DNA of 64,000 nucleotides from NCBI RefSeq assembly GCF_040939455.1, contig NC_134108.1, forward strand, positions 89,634,001 to 89,698,000, given 5' to 3'. Under the pieces are notes generated by a model. The model had not been told where the DNA came from. It saw only the letters and a program-made list of their open reading frames with translations, and did not search any database. This stretch comes from Microcebus murinus. Lineage: Eukaryota; Chordata; Mammalia; Primates; Cheirogaleidae. Shown here piece by piece: positions 37,564 to 48,114 of this stretch (positions are counted from its first letter, which is position 1; each line of letters begins with the position of its first letter). The translations under genes were made by a program, and so were the position numbers.

Positions 37564-37992
37564 CATAGAGCCCACCTCCACTATGTAAATTTTTGCTGGG
37601 CCTCGGGGAAGGCAAGCAGGCCACATAAAATGACTTATAAAGCTCCTTCTGACTTTCAAGTTATGTGAGTTTGTTTTAAAATTTCTGTGGTATTGCTTAA
37701 AGTTGACATCTGTGTCATGAGTAGGCAGAAGTTTGGTTAACTAATAGAAATTGCTTTTGGGGTTTTGGATACTCAGCTATAAGGCGCATTAAATAATAGC
37801 TAATGCATACTGAAAGCAAAAATGGTATTCAGGTTCATAAATCAAGTTTCTGTATATAATTATTTGGTAAAAAGTGATTATATTGTAAGATCTTCCTTGA
37901 TTTGAAGTATCAGTGAGTGAAAACTGATCCTTGTCTTTGTTGTTAGAAGGAAATTTAAGTACAGTTATGAAAATTCAAACTTATATGTTTGT
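37564..37992. other. No recognised feature
   Basis: AT-rich unique sequence. Confidence 0.4.
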
Positions 37993-38140
37993 CACAGGTT
38001 CTTAACCTGGAGTTAAAATGCCAGGATCTGACACTAGATCTAGTTAATCTTTAGGAGCGAACTCCAGACATCTGTATTTTTCCAGAGTTACACAATTGAT
38101 TTTAATGTCAGCAGGGTTGCAAATCATTTGACTATGCCTG
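37993..38140. mobile_element. MER5-like hAT MITE (diverged)
   Basis: ggttcttaacctgg at the left, attttaatgtcagcagggtt and caaatcatttgac at the right approximate MER5 inverted ends. No target duplication was confirmed. Confidence 0.5.
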
Positions 38141-38254
38141 TCCAATTTGTATAGTTGGGATTTGGAGACACTTATGGTGTTTGGATAAATTATAAGCTTA
38201 TTTAAATTCCAAACTATAGGGTATGCATTTACCTAAACCAGTAGCAGTTTTAAG

Positions 38255-38695
38255 TACTGGACTGCTTAGGTTTGACTGTGGGTCAGCCACTTCTTAGCTG
38301 TGCTACTTATCTCTAGCTGCATAAGAATTTCCCCCAAGTTTTGCAGCTTAAATTTATAAACTTTTAATAACTCTTTCTATGGGCCAGAAATTTGGGAGTG
38401 GCTTACGTGAGAGTAAGGTTGAAGTTAAGATGTTGCCCAGGGCTGCAGCCATCGGAAGACTTGACTGGGGCTGGAGGATGTGCTTCCAGGGTGGTTCACT
38501 CCCTGGCTGAGGGCAGGAGGCCTCAGTTCCTTGAAACTTAGGCTTCCCCACAGTGTTCTTTAAATGTCTTGTAGACATGGCAGCTTGTTTCCCTGAGAGT
38601 GAGTGATCAAGAGAGCGAGAGGGAAGCCACACTGCTTTTTATGACATACTCTCAGAAGTCTAATGCTGTCACTTCAGGTACATTCCGTTAGAGTT
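38255..38695 (+). mobile_element. MIR remnant joined to MLT1-type LTR
   Basis: 38255-38305 reads like a MIR 5' part (ggtttgactgtgggtcagcc). From about 38305 the sequence follows an MLT1J/K-like LTR: ctgcataagaatttccccca, atgggccagaaatttgggag, gccatcggaagacttgactg, ccctgagagtgagtgatcaa and tctcagaagtctaatgctgtc. It is related to the 28565 copy. No coding sequence. Confidence 0.65.
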
Positions 38696-38799
38696 CCTGA
38701 ACTCATGGGATTAAAATTAGCTTCACCTTTTGAAGGGAGAAGTTTCCATTTGTGGATATATTTACACAAGTTATCTGTGCAGTTTTATTAAACCTTTTT

Positions 38800-38924
38800 G
38801 TACCTCAGTCTGCTCATTCATAAAAGGAAGATTTAATTGTGATACACTTCATATTGTTATTGAAAGATTCAATGACTTAATGCATGAAAAGTGCTCTGTA
38901 CGGTTCCTGACATATAATAAGTGC
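38800..38924 (+). repeat. MIR SINE, split by an L1 insertion
   Basis: tgtacctcagtctgctcatt, the cattcataaaaggaag block and tgacatataataagtgc match MIR up to its last bases. The 3' end resumes after the L1 at about 40080 (gagaaaatgctgtatttt), so the L1 at 38925 landed inside it. Confidence 0.8.
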
Positions 38925-40070
38925 TCATCAGCAAAGGAAACAATCAGTAGAATTCAGGGACACCCTGTTGAATTGCAAACTGTTCATCTGGCAAGGTACT
39001 AAAGAATATACAAGGAACTTGAACAATTCAACAATAAAAAAGCAAAAACCAAATAATCCCATTAAAAAGTGGGCAAAGGATATGAATAGACATTTCTCAA
39101 AAGAAGGACATACAAATGGCCAACAGGTGTGTGAAAAATGCTCAACATCACTAATTATCAGGGAAATACAAATCAAAACCACAGTGAGATATCATCTTAC
39201 CCTAGTTAGAATGGCTACTATAAAAAAGACAAAAAGAAAAATAACAGATGCATGTGAGGATGTGGAGAAAAGGGAACTCTTATATGCAGTTGGTAAGAAT
39301 GTAAATTAGGAGAACCACTATAGAAAACAGTATGGAAATTTCTCTGAAAGCTAAAAGTAGAATTATCAAATGATTCAGCAGTCCCACTACTGGATATTTA
39401 TCACAAGGAAAAGAAATTACTATATCAAAGAGATACTTATACTTCCATGTTAATCAAAGCACTGTTCACAATGGCAAAGATATAGAATTAACCTAAATGT
39501 CCATCAGCAGATGAATGGCTAAAGAAAATATGGTATATGTGTGCAGTGGAATACTATTTGGCCATAAAAAAGAATGAAATCATGTTATTTGCGACAACAT
39601 GGATGGAACTGGATGTCATTATGTTAAGTGAAATAAGCCAAACACAGAAAGACAATTTTTGCATGTTCTCACTCAGATGTGGGAGCTAAAAAGATTGATC
39701 TCCTAGAGATAGAGAGTAGAATGACGGATACCACAGGCTGGGAAGGGTGTGTGGGTGAGAGGGGGAATGAAGAGAGGTTGGTCAATGGCTACAAACATAC
39801 AGTTAGATAGAAGGTTTAAGTTGTATTGTTTGATAGCAGAGTGGGGTGATTATAGTTATCAACAGTATATTTTATATTTTGAAGTAGCTGGAAGAGAGAA
39901 CTTGAAATGTTCCCAACAAATAGAAATGATAAATACTCGGTAATAGATACGCCAAACACCCTGGCTAGATCACTACACATTCTATGCATGCAATGAAATA
40001 TCACATATACCCCACAAATATGTACAATGTTATGTATCAATTAAAAACCCAAACCAAAAAGACCCCAAAA
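38925..40070 (+). mobile_element. 5'-truncated L1 (ORF2 end plus 3' UTR), sense
   Basis: An 1146 bp insertion flanked by aataagtgc at 38916-38924 and 40071-40079. The coding part codes a degraded C-terminal ORF2: 38968-39309 retains [20 protein letters not shown] and the downstream [19 protein letters not shown] stretch, then breaks. The 3' UTR follows, with gcatgttctcactcagatgt and an A-rich end. The family is primate-lineage L1 older than the lemur-specific tail type. The encoded reverse transcriptase end is truncated and not functional. Confidence 0.93.
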
Positions 40071-40079
40071 AATAAGTGC

Positions 40080-40604
40080 CGAGAAAATGCTGTATTTTAT
40101 TACTTTAAAGATATGTTTCGTAGTGTTCATGGTAGTTATTACTATATTGGCAGAATAAGGGAAATTCAGTGGTATGTTTTCAGCTGCCTTACAGGTAAGA
40201 GCTGGGGGTAATATATAATAATTGCTTGTATTCATAATCACCCTGGTACCAAATGCCTTTGCTCATGGCCTGAGAAACTTGCCTTTTACTTAACCAAATT
40301 CTGGCCAAAAGATTGGAGCTCAGAACTGTCTGAAAGTTGATACACATTAAAGGTTGAAGAGAAAGAAAATTGAGCTTCATTACACAATGGGTCTTGTTTG
40401 GATTTAGTGGCTGATACAGATGGGGAGACACACAAAGAATAAAGCAAGATTAAGAGAAGTTGGAAACTAATTTTAAATAAAATACACTGTATTTATGATA
40501 TATTAAATAGTGTGTTTTAATAATTCATTGTCAAAGTTGTATAATATCCTTCCCCACATTATGCTGAAACATGGCTTCATCCTTGTGGCATTTCTGAACT
40601 GTTG
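40080..40604. other. MIR 3' remnant then unique sequence
   Basis: The first ~25 bp complete the MIR split by the L1. Beyond that nothing was recognised. Confidence 0.4.
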
Positions 40605-40715
40605 GTTCCATGTACTAGACTTTTGTATACTGAGGCTCAGGAAGGGTAAGTAACTTCCCTTAGGTTATGTAGCTGGTCAGTTGTGGAACTTGAATTTTAA
40701 CTAATTCTGTTTGAA
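40605..40715 (-). repeat. MIR SINE, antisense
   Basis: actgaggctcaggaagggta, agtaacttcccttaggttat and gtagctggtcagttgtggaa are antisense MIR blocks in order. Confidence 0.8.
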
Positions 40716-41574
40716 AAGCTCTCATTTTTCTGCATCTACATTCATAGATTTTGGCAGTAAATGATTTGCCTATAGGGACATATTTCAGAGTTAGATATGT
40801 GATTTTGAATGTGTACTGAAATGTTCAGACTTTCACAGTTTTCTTTCAAATATGTATGCTCTAGAAGTTTGTTGTTTTTTTTTTTTGCTTTGGGGGGGGA
40901 CATGGGGGAGCCAAAGATCCTTTTACATACTTTGAGTGGGTATAAAGAGGTAGAAATCCTATTATCCATTAATTAAAAAAAATAAAAGGATATTGACAAT
41001 TGAAATTCATATTGATATTGATATACAATGCATACTGTATCATTTGACTGTGAGATGATTCTGTGAACTATTAGATTCTCCAAGGATTCACTCTGCTTAG
41101 TTAAAAATAGACAACAAGAATGGCAGGTGGAAGGAGGGCTTTACTTTGCCTAGGGTAATGCCTTTGAGGGGAAGCTGTGACAGGAGAGGCTTGAGGGTGC
41201 ATTCGGTCAGATTCTCACAGTGCATCTGGAGCTGTTTGTTTTTCAGACTGCAGTTCCTTGGCTATGTCAGCATCTTTATTGTCTGGGCTCAGAAATCCCT
41301 TAGTGCACCAAACCAGGAAGAGAAATTGGCAGCATGCAAACGACTGACAAAGGGATTGTATTATAGTAGAGCTTTCTGATATTCATTAAAATTTTTGAAT
41401 GGAAAAAAACATGCTAGCAGCTGATACTATCAAATAAATTATGGGCATAAGGTCGTTTCTAGTAGTAGTAAAAACAGTTTCTTGACATAGACATCCTTGC
41501 TAGTTGGGTTTGATGGTTTATTTTAAAATATTGGGGTACATAAGTATTGTTCATAAATTTTCTACTGACTCCCA
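40716..41574. other. No recognised feature
   Basis: Includes a short G run at 40893-40907 and a dinucleotide-like attgatattgatat patch near 41010. A 77-codon plus-strand frame at 41146-41379 has no recognised similarity. Confidence 0.4.
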
Positions 41575-41706
41575 CAATAATAGTGGCTTAAAATGATCAT
41601 TTTGACTGCCACTTCTGTAGCAGTCCAGACATGGGGAGTCCAGTCTGGTATGCAGCTCAGCTCCATGTGGTCGGCCAGGGCTGGTGTGGTGCTCAGGGTC
41701 AGGCAC
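41575..41706 (+). mobile_element. MER-type repeat fragment, related to the copy at 42785
   Basis: gtggcttaaaatgatcattt, gtagcagtccagacatgggg and ccagggctggtgtggtgctc match the same unnamed family as 42785-43140. Confidence 0.5.
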
Positions 41707-42271
41707 TGTGGTGGTTTTAAAACATATGTGCAATTTCTTTGCTGCATTTCCCATTGTCTACCCCCCTCAAATCTGCCCGGGCACTTGGCTCTCTTGTAAC
41801 CCATAGAATGTGGGGTTAGTGATACTACCTGACTTCCACAGTTAGATCAGGAAAGGTGATGCGGCCCCCTCTGCCTTGTTGCTGGGACCTTTGCTTTTGG
41901 AACCTTGAATTACTACAAAAGAAGTTTCACTACCCCGAGGCTGCCATTCAGCGAGGAAGCCAGGCCACATGTGGAGGCCACCTGTGAGTGCTGTGGCTGA
42001 CTGCCCCAAATGAGGTCCCGGCCAATAGTGAGCAACAACCGCTAGCCATGGGAGTGAAGATGCCTCCCGATGATTCACTCCCCAGTGGTCAAACCTCCCC
42101 GGCTGTAGAGTGTTAGCAGCTGAGGCCCAGATATCACAAAACAGAGACAAGCTGTCCCTCTTGTGCCTTGTTTGCATTTTTGACGTGCATAATTTGTGGC
42201 CATAATGAAATGGTTGTTTTACATAGTTAAATTCCAGGGTGATTTGTGACGTGACAGTAGTAACTGGAACA
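41707..42271 (+). mobile_element. MLT1-type solo LTR (ERVL-MaLR), sense, near full length
   Basis: Starts TGTGG and ends AACTGGAACA. Five-base flanks ggcac (41702-41706) and gggac (42272-42276) agree at 4 of 5 positions, as expected for a retroviral-type target duplication. Inside are LTR landmarks: cccatagaatgtggggttag, tgctgggacctttgcttttg, and a terminal ataatgaaatggttgtttta followed by cagtagtaactggaac. The 169-codon antisense frame across it (42351-41842) is a by-product of LTR composition. No viral genes are attached. Confidence 0.8.
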
Positions 42272-42784
42272 GGGACCCAGGTTCCTTCTGTCATATTGCT
42301 TTGCCATGCAAGGTTTTTACACTTACATGGCTTTAGATGTTTTATCACCATATCTGCATTCTAACCATTTGGACTGAGGAAGTATGGAAGGTACTGCCTT
42401 CCCCTTTTAAGGGTACTCCCTAGAAGTAGTAGCACAATCACTACTGTTCACATTTCAATGGCCAGAATGTATCCAGAACATGGCCACATCCAGCTTACAA
42501 AAGGCTAGGAAATGTGCATTTATTCCTGGTGATCATGCAACTAGCTAAAATTTAGGGAATCTATTTCTTTGAGAGAGAAGATTGTAAGGATTGTGGGGTA
42601 AAGTCATAGTTTCTGCTACAGTTGTGTGGGCTTGATTATACCAAGTTCTTTACTTTGTGCCTTGTAAGTGGTAGCTGTTTTCCCCCTAGGAAATTTTCCA
42701 TTTCAAACAGCTCTTAGTAACAGCCTTGCTGGGAAACATTGTATTTTGATCAGGATTAGAATCAGCTATAATAATCCTATTTTG
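42272..42784. other. No recognised feature
   Basis: Unique sequence between two repeats. Confidence 0.4.
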
Positions 42785-43140
42785 CAGATTAAAATGAAAC
42801 AACAGTGACTTAAAGAGAATGAAGGCTTTTGTCTCATGCGAAAGAAGTCCAGCAGGAGGCAGTCCAGGGCTGCCATGGTTACAACCACCATCGGCAGTGA
42901 CCTAGGCTCCTTTTATCTTGTTCCTGCGGCCTCAGGCTGCTGCTGCATTGGTCCAAGGTGGCTGCTTGAGCTTCATCCATCAGGTCTGCATCCCAGCCAG
43001 AAGAAAGGAGGAAAGAAGGAAGAAGAGGCAAGGGGCCCACACCAGGTGTCTTGCAGAGAAAATTCCTAGAAGCTGCCATATAACACTTCTGCTTTCATTT
43101 CATTTACCAGAACCTTGTCATTTGGCCACACCTTGCTTAA
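42785..43140 (+). mobile_element. MER-type interspersed repeat, family not named
   Basis: gcaggaggcagtccagggct, ctaggctccttttatcttgt, gtccaaggtggctgcttgag, and tcatttggccacaccttgct follow a common ancient mammalian repeat whose name I cannot give surely. Confidence 0.5.
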
Positions 43141-44637
43141 AGTAGGGGTGGAGAGTATAGTTTTATTCCATGCAATCGTGTGTGCCCATCAAAATCAAGA
43201 GTTTTTATTACTAAGCAATATGGTATGAGTCAGCACCAAGCTTTGCTATACACTGTTAGCTTGAAAAGAACTATGTGGTTTGCCAGAACTTGGACACATG
43301 TTGTATATTGCACCTTACATGAAATCTCTAACCATTTTCTATTTAAGTTTAAGAATGTGATTTACATTTCTGTTCACATAAGATTTTCAGCCATTCTTTC
43401 CCCATTATTAGAAACACTTGGGTTTGTAGGGACATCTGATGTTTACTGGCAGATGACATGCCATGTACTGACTGTCGTTGTTTTAGCTTCAACTCTCAAA
43501 GCCTTTCTTGGAAAAAAAAAATCCCATTTCTAGTATATACATAATAGGGCCATCTGTCACTGTTTCTCATTTGTCCAAAGTTGCATTGTTTGAGATCCTG
43601 CATTTCTAAAAGTGTATTTTTTTTTTCTTTCTGGAAGCATTTCTATTCCTTTGCTTTAAAATTGAAATCATCTGAATGAATACTTTAGTCCTTTCTGGAA
43701 TGAGACTGAGCTTGTTGCAAGGCATTGATTCATCTAGTATCACGGACAGTTGCTGTAGAGCTTTTGTCTTATTAATACCTCTCTTGAGAACAGACCATGG
43801 CTCTTTGTTGTTCTCTGTATAAAACAAACTTTTCTGCCTTGTGTAGTAGGCTTGAAAGATTTAATTCATGATTGAACTTGGAAATGCGGAGAAAATGTTT
43901 TCTTTCTTTTTGTAGCTGATCTGGTCGTCTTTATGAATTCTACCTTCTCATGAGTAGAGAAAATGTACTAAAATTGAATCTGTTTGAAAGCATAGTCTAA
44001 GGTGGTAAGTCGAACAGTCTGATTGTCATTCTGTCTTGGATAAAATCACTTGGTGTTTGTAGGCAACCTCTCCTCCCTCTCTTTTTTTCTCTGGCTATCT
44101 AGAGGGAGAAATGTGACCTCCGGGACCTTGCCTTTCTGGGGAAAGCACAGTGCTCATGCCTCCCAGTGTTTTTATCCATCCTTTTACTACCCCTGTCTCC
44201 TGGGTGACTTATATTCCTTTTCTGCCTTGGATGTCTGGCACTGTGTGGGCCACTGGATGCCAAGTCTGTGACCAGTGAACTTTGGCCCATTCTTGTGACT
44301 TAGGCCATGTCCTGCATTGACTTGATTTCATTCACCTTGGCTCCTATTGGTGCTCCACACCCATCTAAGGTCTGTCTGGGATGCTTGATGGTTCCTGGCC
44401 CCTGTCGTCTGCCTCTGCAACCCTAGCTACAGAACCCCCTCTCCCTGCTAGGATGACCCCTCTGGCAGGTGTCCCTGCCAGACTCACAGGTGCTTCTGTG
44501 TCTAGTCTGTACCAAGTGGAACCAAGGGATCCTTCCCAGGGTCCCAAATAGGGAGTGGGCCAAGAGCCCCCTTCCAACTCCCTCTTCACTTCTCACTCAC
44601 TGAATGCACCTCTTCCTCTCAAAACCAAAGCCTGGAT
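43141..44637. other. Unique stretch; GC-richer from about 44050
   Basis: AT-rich to 43970 with short A and T runs (43510, 43617). From 44050 to 44630 the sequence is more GC-rich and CT-rich and could be an LTR or unique DNA; no signature was confirmed. Confidence 0.35.
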
Positions 44638-44665
44638 GGGGGCGGGGGGGGGGGTTGGGGGGGGT
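44638..44665 (+). repeat. G-rich tract, candidate G-quadruplex
   Basis: Five G, one C, eleven G, TT, eight G within 28 bp. The tract easily supplies four or more G3 runs with one-to-two base loops. Confidence 0.9.
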
Positions 44666-45054
44666 GTAGCCTCTTGACTGCCTCCTCTTTGTCCCACGTA
44701 AAACCAGCTAGCACTGTGGCTCTGCTGTCATAGCTGGAAGAGATATCTTTTCTACCCTGGAGGAGAAGAGCTAGTTCAGGCCCCTGATGAAAAGGAGGCA
44801 GGGAGAGGAGACAGGAATAAAGCAATTTGGAAAATTCCCTCTAGACAATAGAATGGCTAGCAAAGCTATATAGTCTTGCTGAATAATCCTATTTTGCGAA
44901 TCAGAAGTGATTACTCCCATCTTTTTGTAGCATTTCTATAATCTCTTTTTAGGCTGATAAACACTTTATGCTGAAAGGCAAAAGAGAAAATATGAATAGA
45001 CCTGAAAATATTATGTGAATGTACTTAAAGGTCTGCTAAAACTTAGCTGGTAGT
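44666..45054. other. No recognised feature
   Basis: Unique sequence, no family recognised. Confidence 0.35.
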
Positions 45055-45262
45055 GTGTAGCAAGAATAGGGGATTTGGTAATCTGATGACCTGTGTTCAA
45101 GTCCTAGTTACCAGCTAGGTGATGTTGGATAATTTGCTCTCATCTACTAGTACCTCAGTTTCTTCATCTGTAGATATAAGTATCTGCCTCACAAAGTATA
45201 GGTGACTATAAAGTGGGGCGATTATGTGAAAGCATTCTGCCAACTCTAGAATACAGTGTGAT
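45055..45262 (+). repeat. MIR SINE, near full length
   Basis: ggatttggtaatctgatgac, tgtgttcaagtcctagttac, the gtacctcagtttcttcatct core and a tgtgaaagcattctgccaac end follow MIR in order. Confidence 0.85.
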
Positions 45263-46029
45263 TTTATTAATACTATTAATAATTTCCTCATCTCACACGA
45301 ATGCACATTCCCATTTGTGTAGTCTCTCATGAGTACTCAGGGTTACACTGTTCACTCTTCGCTCAGTTCCCATTCTGCAGCTAGTCAGCAGGTTTCTCAT
45401 TTTGTGTCTGTCTTGTTTTTTGTTTTGTTTTCTCCATTAGATTTGAAATGCCTTGATGGCAAGGAGTATACTTTATATACCTTTTATATATGGCATACAT
45501 CTTCTGGCATTTTTAAAAATCCTGGAGCATGCTTTGGAGCCGAAGAAAACAGGCATTGCTTGGTATTACTATAAACTAGTGAAATAGAAAGGTTAATCCA
45601 ATTATATTTCCTTTATAATCCCATTTTCTGTCTCATCCCTTTCTGCTTCTGACAAATAGTTAACCTTTGAATAACTTGTGACTAGCCAAAATTATTTAGG
45701 ACTGATGAAATAAAGAACATATGTTTAATTTAAATACTTTATCCATGTCTAGTTTTGACTGTTAGAAAATATTTTTAGATTTTAGAAATTTGTCTTGGAA
45801 CTATGAAGTCATTTTTTTTTTTTTTAACCACACTAAAATATTCATGGCTCAAAGGTTTTTTTTTTTTTTTTTAAGTTATTTTTTTTGAATCCAGATCTGA
45901 TAATATATGTGACATTATTATTTTGGTGGCCATGTTTACATAGATAGCTATTGAATCTTCTTGGAGTCGTATCTATGGTTTCTATAATTAAGCAGATTTC
46001 ATGTATATTTTGCGAATAAATATTCATGA
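45263..46029. other. Unique stretch with poly(T) runs, possible weak L2
   Basis: aaatgccttgatggcaagga near 45447 hints at an L2 3' end, not confirmed. T runs lie at 45813-45826 and 45857-45873. Confidence 0.35.
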
Positions 46030-46305
46030 GGCTGCCAGGTGAAGAAAACTAGTGATAAGGGAGATGGTATATATGCAGAATCAATGGAGCACATTTACTG
46101 TCAAGACCCTGTGGTAGATGACATGCTAAAGTTGATTAAATTAAATGTAGATCTTTCAGTTAAAAGCACAGAATTTAAAAAGAGTCAATCATTCAAACAG
46201 ACCCCATCACTAGAAGAAATATTTTACAAAATAATTGTACAGGTTCAGGAAAAGATCTACCTTTGCTATGAATGTCAGTATATTTTGTTTACATACACTT
46301 TTTAA
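46030..46305 (+). other. Unassigned open frame of 91 codons
   Basis: The frame is open from 46030 (after an in-frame stop at 46027-46029) to the stop at 46303-46305 and begins GCQVKKTSDKGD. A GTG is at 46039; there is no ATG in good context early in it. The C-terminal half (SFKQTPSLEE...EKIYLCYECQ) faintly recalls a degraded C2H2 zinc-finger linker, but the second half of such a finger is missing. The surrounding bases show no clear splice acceptor or donor. It may be chance in AT-rich DNA or an exon or pseudogene remnant. Not called as a gene. Confidence 0.3.
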
Positions 46306-46510
46306 AGCATCTACAAATAAGTTATATATTTCTTCTGTTGAATTAACTGATTTTCTTCTAAACATTTTACTTTATGACTAAGTTACTATATTTCCACTAG
46401 ATATCACTTGCAGTGGCATATCACACTATACTTACATTATCAATTGAAATTTTCATTATGAAATTGAAAATTTCATGTGTTAAGTGAATTTCCAAATTGG
46501 TTCATGTAAA
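46306..46510. other. AT-rich stretch, nothing recognised
   Basis: Short stretch between the open frame and the next Alu. Confidence 0.4.
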
Positions 46511-46524
46511 AAAAAATTCTGTTT

Positions 46525-46838
46525 TTTTTTTTTTTTTTGAGGCAGAGTCTCATCTCAATCTATAGTGCCATGGCGTCAGCCTAGCTCATAGCAACCTCCA
46601 ATTCTTAAGCTCAAGCAATTTTTCTGCCTCAACCTCCTGAGTAGCTGGGACTACAGGGGTGCGCCACCATGCCCAGATAATTTTTTCTATATATTTTTAG
46701 TTGGCCAATTAATTTCTTTCTATTTTTAGTAGAGACAGGGTCTCACTCTTGCTCAGGCTGGTTTCAAACTCCTGACCTTGAGCAATCCTCGGCCTCCCAG
46801 AGTGCTAGGATTACAGGCATGAGCCATGGAGCCTGGCC
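46525..46838 (-). mobile_element. Alu SINE, strepsirrhine-type, antisense
   Basis: Poly(T), gaggcagagtctcatctcaa, linker with ttggccaattaatttcttt, antisense 5' end gagcctggcc. Flanks aaaaaattctgtttt before and aaaaagttctgtttt after are the target duplication. The left arm lacks part of the usual ttgcccaggctgg block. Confidence 0.95.
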
Positions 46839-46853
46839 AAAAAGTTCTGTTTT

Positions 46854-47332
46854 AAGAAGCATTGCAGTATTCTTTGCTCCAGGCTCCTTTTGGAATTACG
46901 GGCATTTCACTAGCTATGCTATTATGCTATTACTGTAACTGGATAATCAGATGTGGGTTTTTTAGGATAGCAGTAACTGCGAACAGTGTATAGTTGTGCA
47001 TCCATGATACATGTCCTGCTGTTATTTCCAAACCTCATTTTGTGAACTTGTGCTCACTCTTTTCATTTTGTTTTAAAATCTTCTCCAGAGAAATTTGGTT
47101 AACTTGTTCAAAAGTAGGTGACTAGGAGTCCCATTGATAAATCTGTAGTTACTAAAGTAGTATGTTTGAGATTAGCAGACACCATCAAAGATGATTCTGA
47201 TGTTGTATCAGGAAATATTTGAGTTGAGTGCATTTAAAATCCATCAAATAGCACTAAGAAGAACTCCCATTTTATGTGGGGTATTCTCTTAGGTGTATAA
47301 GGTGTATAACATTCATTATTTATTTTCAGCTT
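46854..47332. other. No recognised feature
   Basis: Unique sequence between two Alus. Confidence 0.4.
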
Positions 47333-47347
47333 CTCTACAAGTGTTTT

Positions 47348-47677
47348 TTTTTTTTTTTTTGAGATAGAGTCTCACTTTGTTGCCCAGGCTAGAGTGAGTG
47401 CCTTGGCGTCAGCCTAGCTCACAGCAACCCCAAACTCCTGGGGTCAAGTGATCCTGCTGCCTCAGCCTCCCGAGTAGCTAGGACTACAGGCATGAGCCAC
47501 CATGCCCGGCTAATTTTTTCTATATACGTTAGTTGGTCAATTAATTTCTTTCCATTTATAATAGAGACAGGGTCTCACTCTTGCTCAGGCTAGTTTCGAA
47601 CTTCTGACCTCGAGCAGTCCACCAGCCTCGGCCTCCCAGAGAGCTAGGATTACAGGCGTGAGCCACCGCGTCTGGCC
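47348..47677 (-). mobile_element. Alu SINE, strepsirrhine-type, antisense, perfect target duplication
   Basis: Flanked by ctctacaagtgtttt at 47333-47347 and again at 47678-47692, identical over 15 bp, so a comparatively young insertion. Linker ttggtcaattaatttcttt. Confidence 0.97.
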
Positions 47678-47694
47678 CTCTACAAGTGTTTTAA

Positions 47695-47830
47695 ATGGGT
47701 GCTATTATCCCAGTTTGACAGATGATGAAAACAAATCTTAGGGAGTTTTCTCAACTGGCAGCAGCCTGCAGAATTAGTAGCAGAGTGTGAATATGAGGCC
47801 TGGTCTTTCTGCCTTTGAAGTTGGTGCTCT
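47695..47830 (-). repeat. MIR SINE, antisense
   Basis: gctattatcccagtttgaca followed by gatgatgaaaac and a terminal tgaggcctggtctttctgcc match antisense MIR. The young Alu landed at its edge. Confidence 0.75.
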
Positions 47831-47899
47831 CTAAGCTGAGGTTGTAAGGAAAATGCTTCTGTGCAGCTATTTGAATGGTGTGTTCACTGTTCTCTGTTG

Positions 47900-48075
47900 C
47901 CTTCCTGTTACAGTCCTAGCTCCTTAGCATGGCATATCTTTATAGGCTTTTCATTCTAGTCTCACTGTGACTATTCTGTATGCATTGCATGCTATATCCG
48001 TGCCTAATCATCTTCAATTCTCTCATGGTTATGCCTTCTACCTTATACTCCCCACTTCCCTGCTCCCTACATTAA
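47900..48075 (+). mobile_element. L2 LINE fragment
   Basis: gtcctagctccttagcatgg, catatctttataggcttttc and tatactccccacttccctgc match the L2 ORF/3' region in order. Confidence 0.6.
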
Positions 48076-48114
48076 AAACACACAAATACAAATCAAAGAG
48101 ATGAAATGAAACCG

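Noticed and set aside
38968..39309. 113-codon plus-strand frame as a gene
   Set aside because: It is the degraded end of L1 ORF2 inside a truncated L1.
41842..42351. 169-codon minus-strand frame, longest in the window
   Set aside because: It lies almost wholly within an MLT1-type LTR on the opposite strand and has no homology I recognise.
44365..44825. Minus-strand frames in the GC-rich patch as a gene
   Set aside because: Composition-driven; proline-rich end comes from the G run, and there is no domain I recognise.
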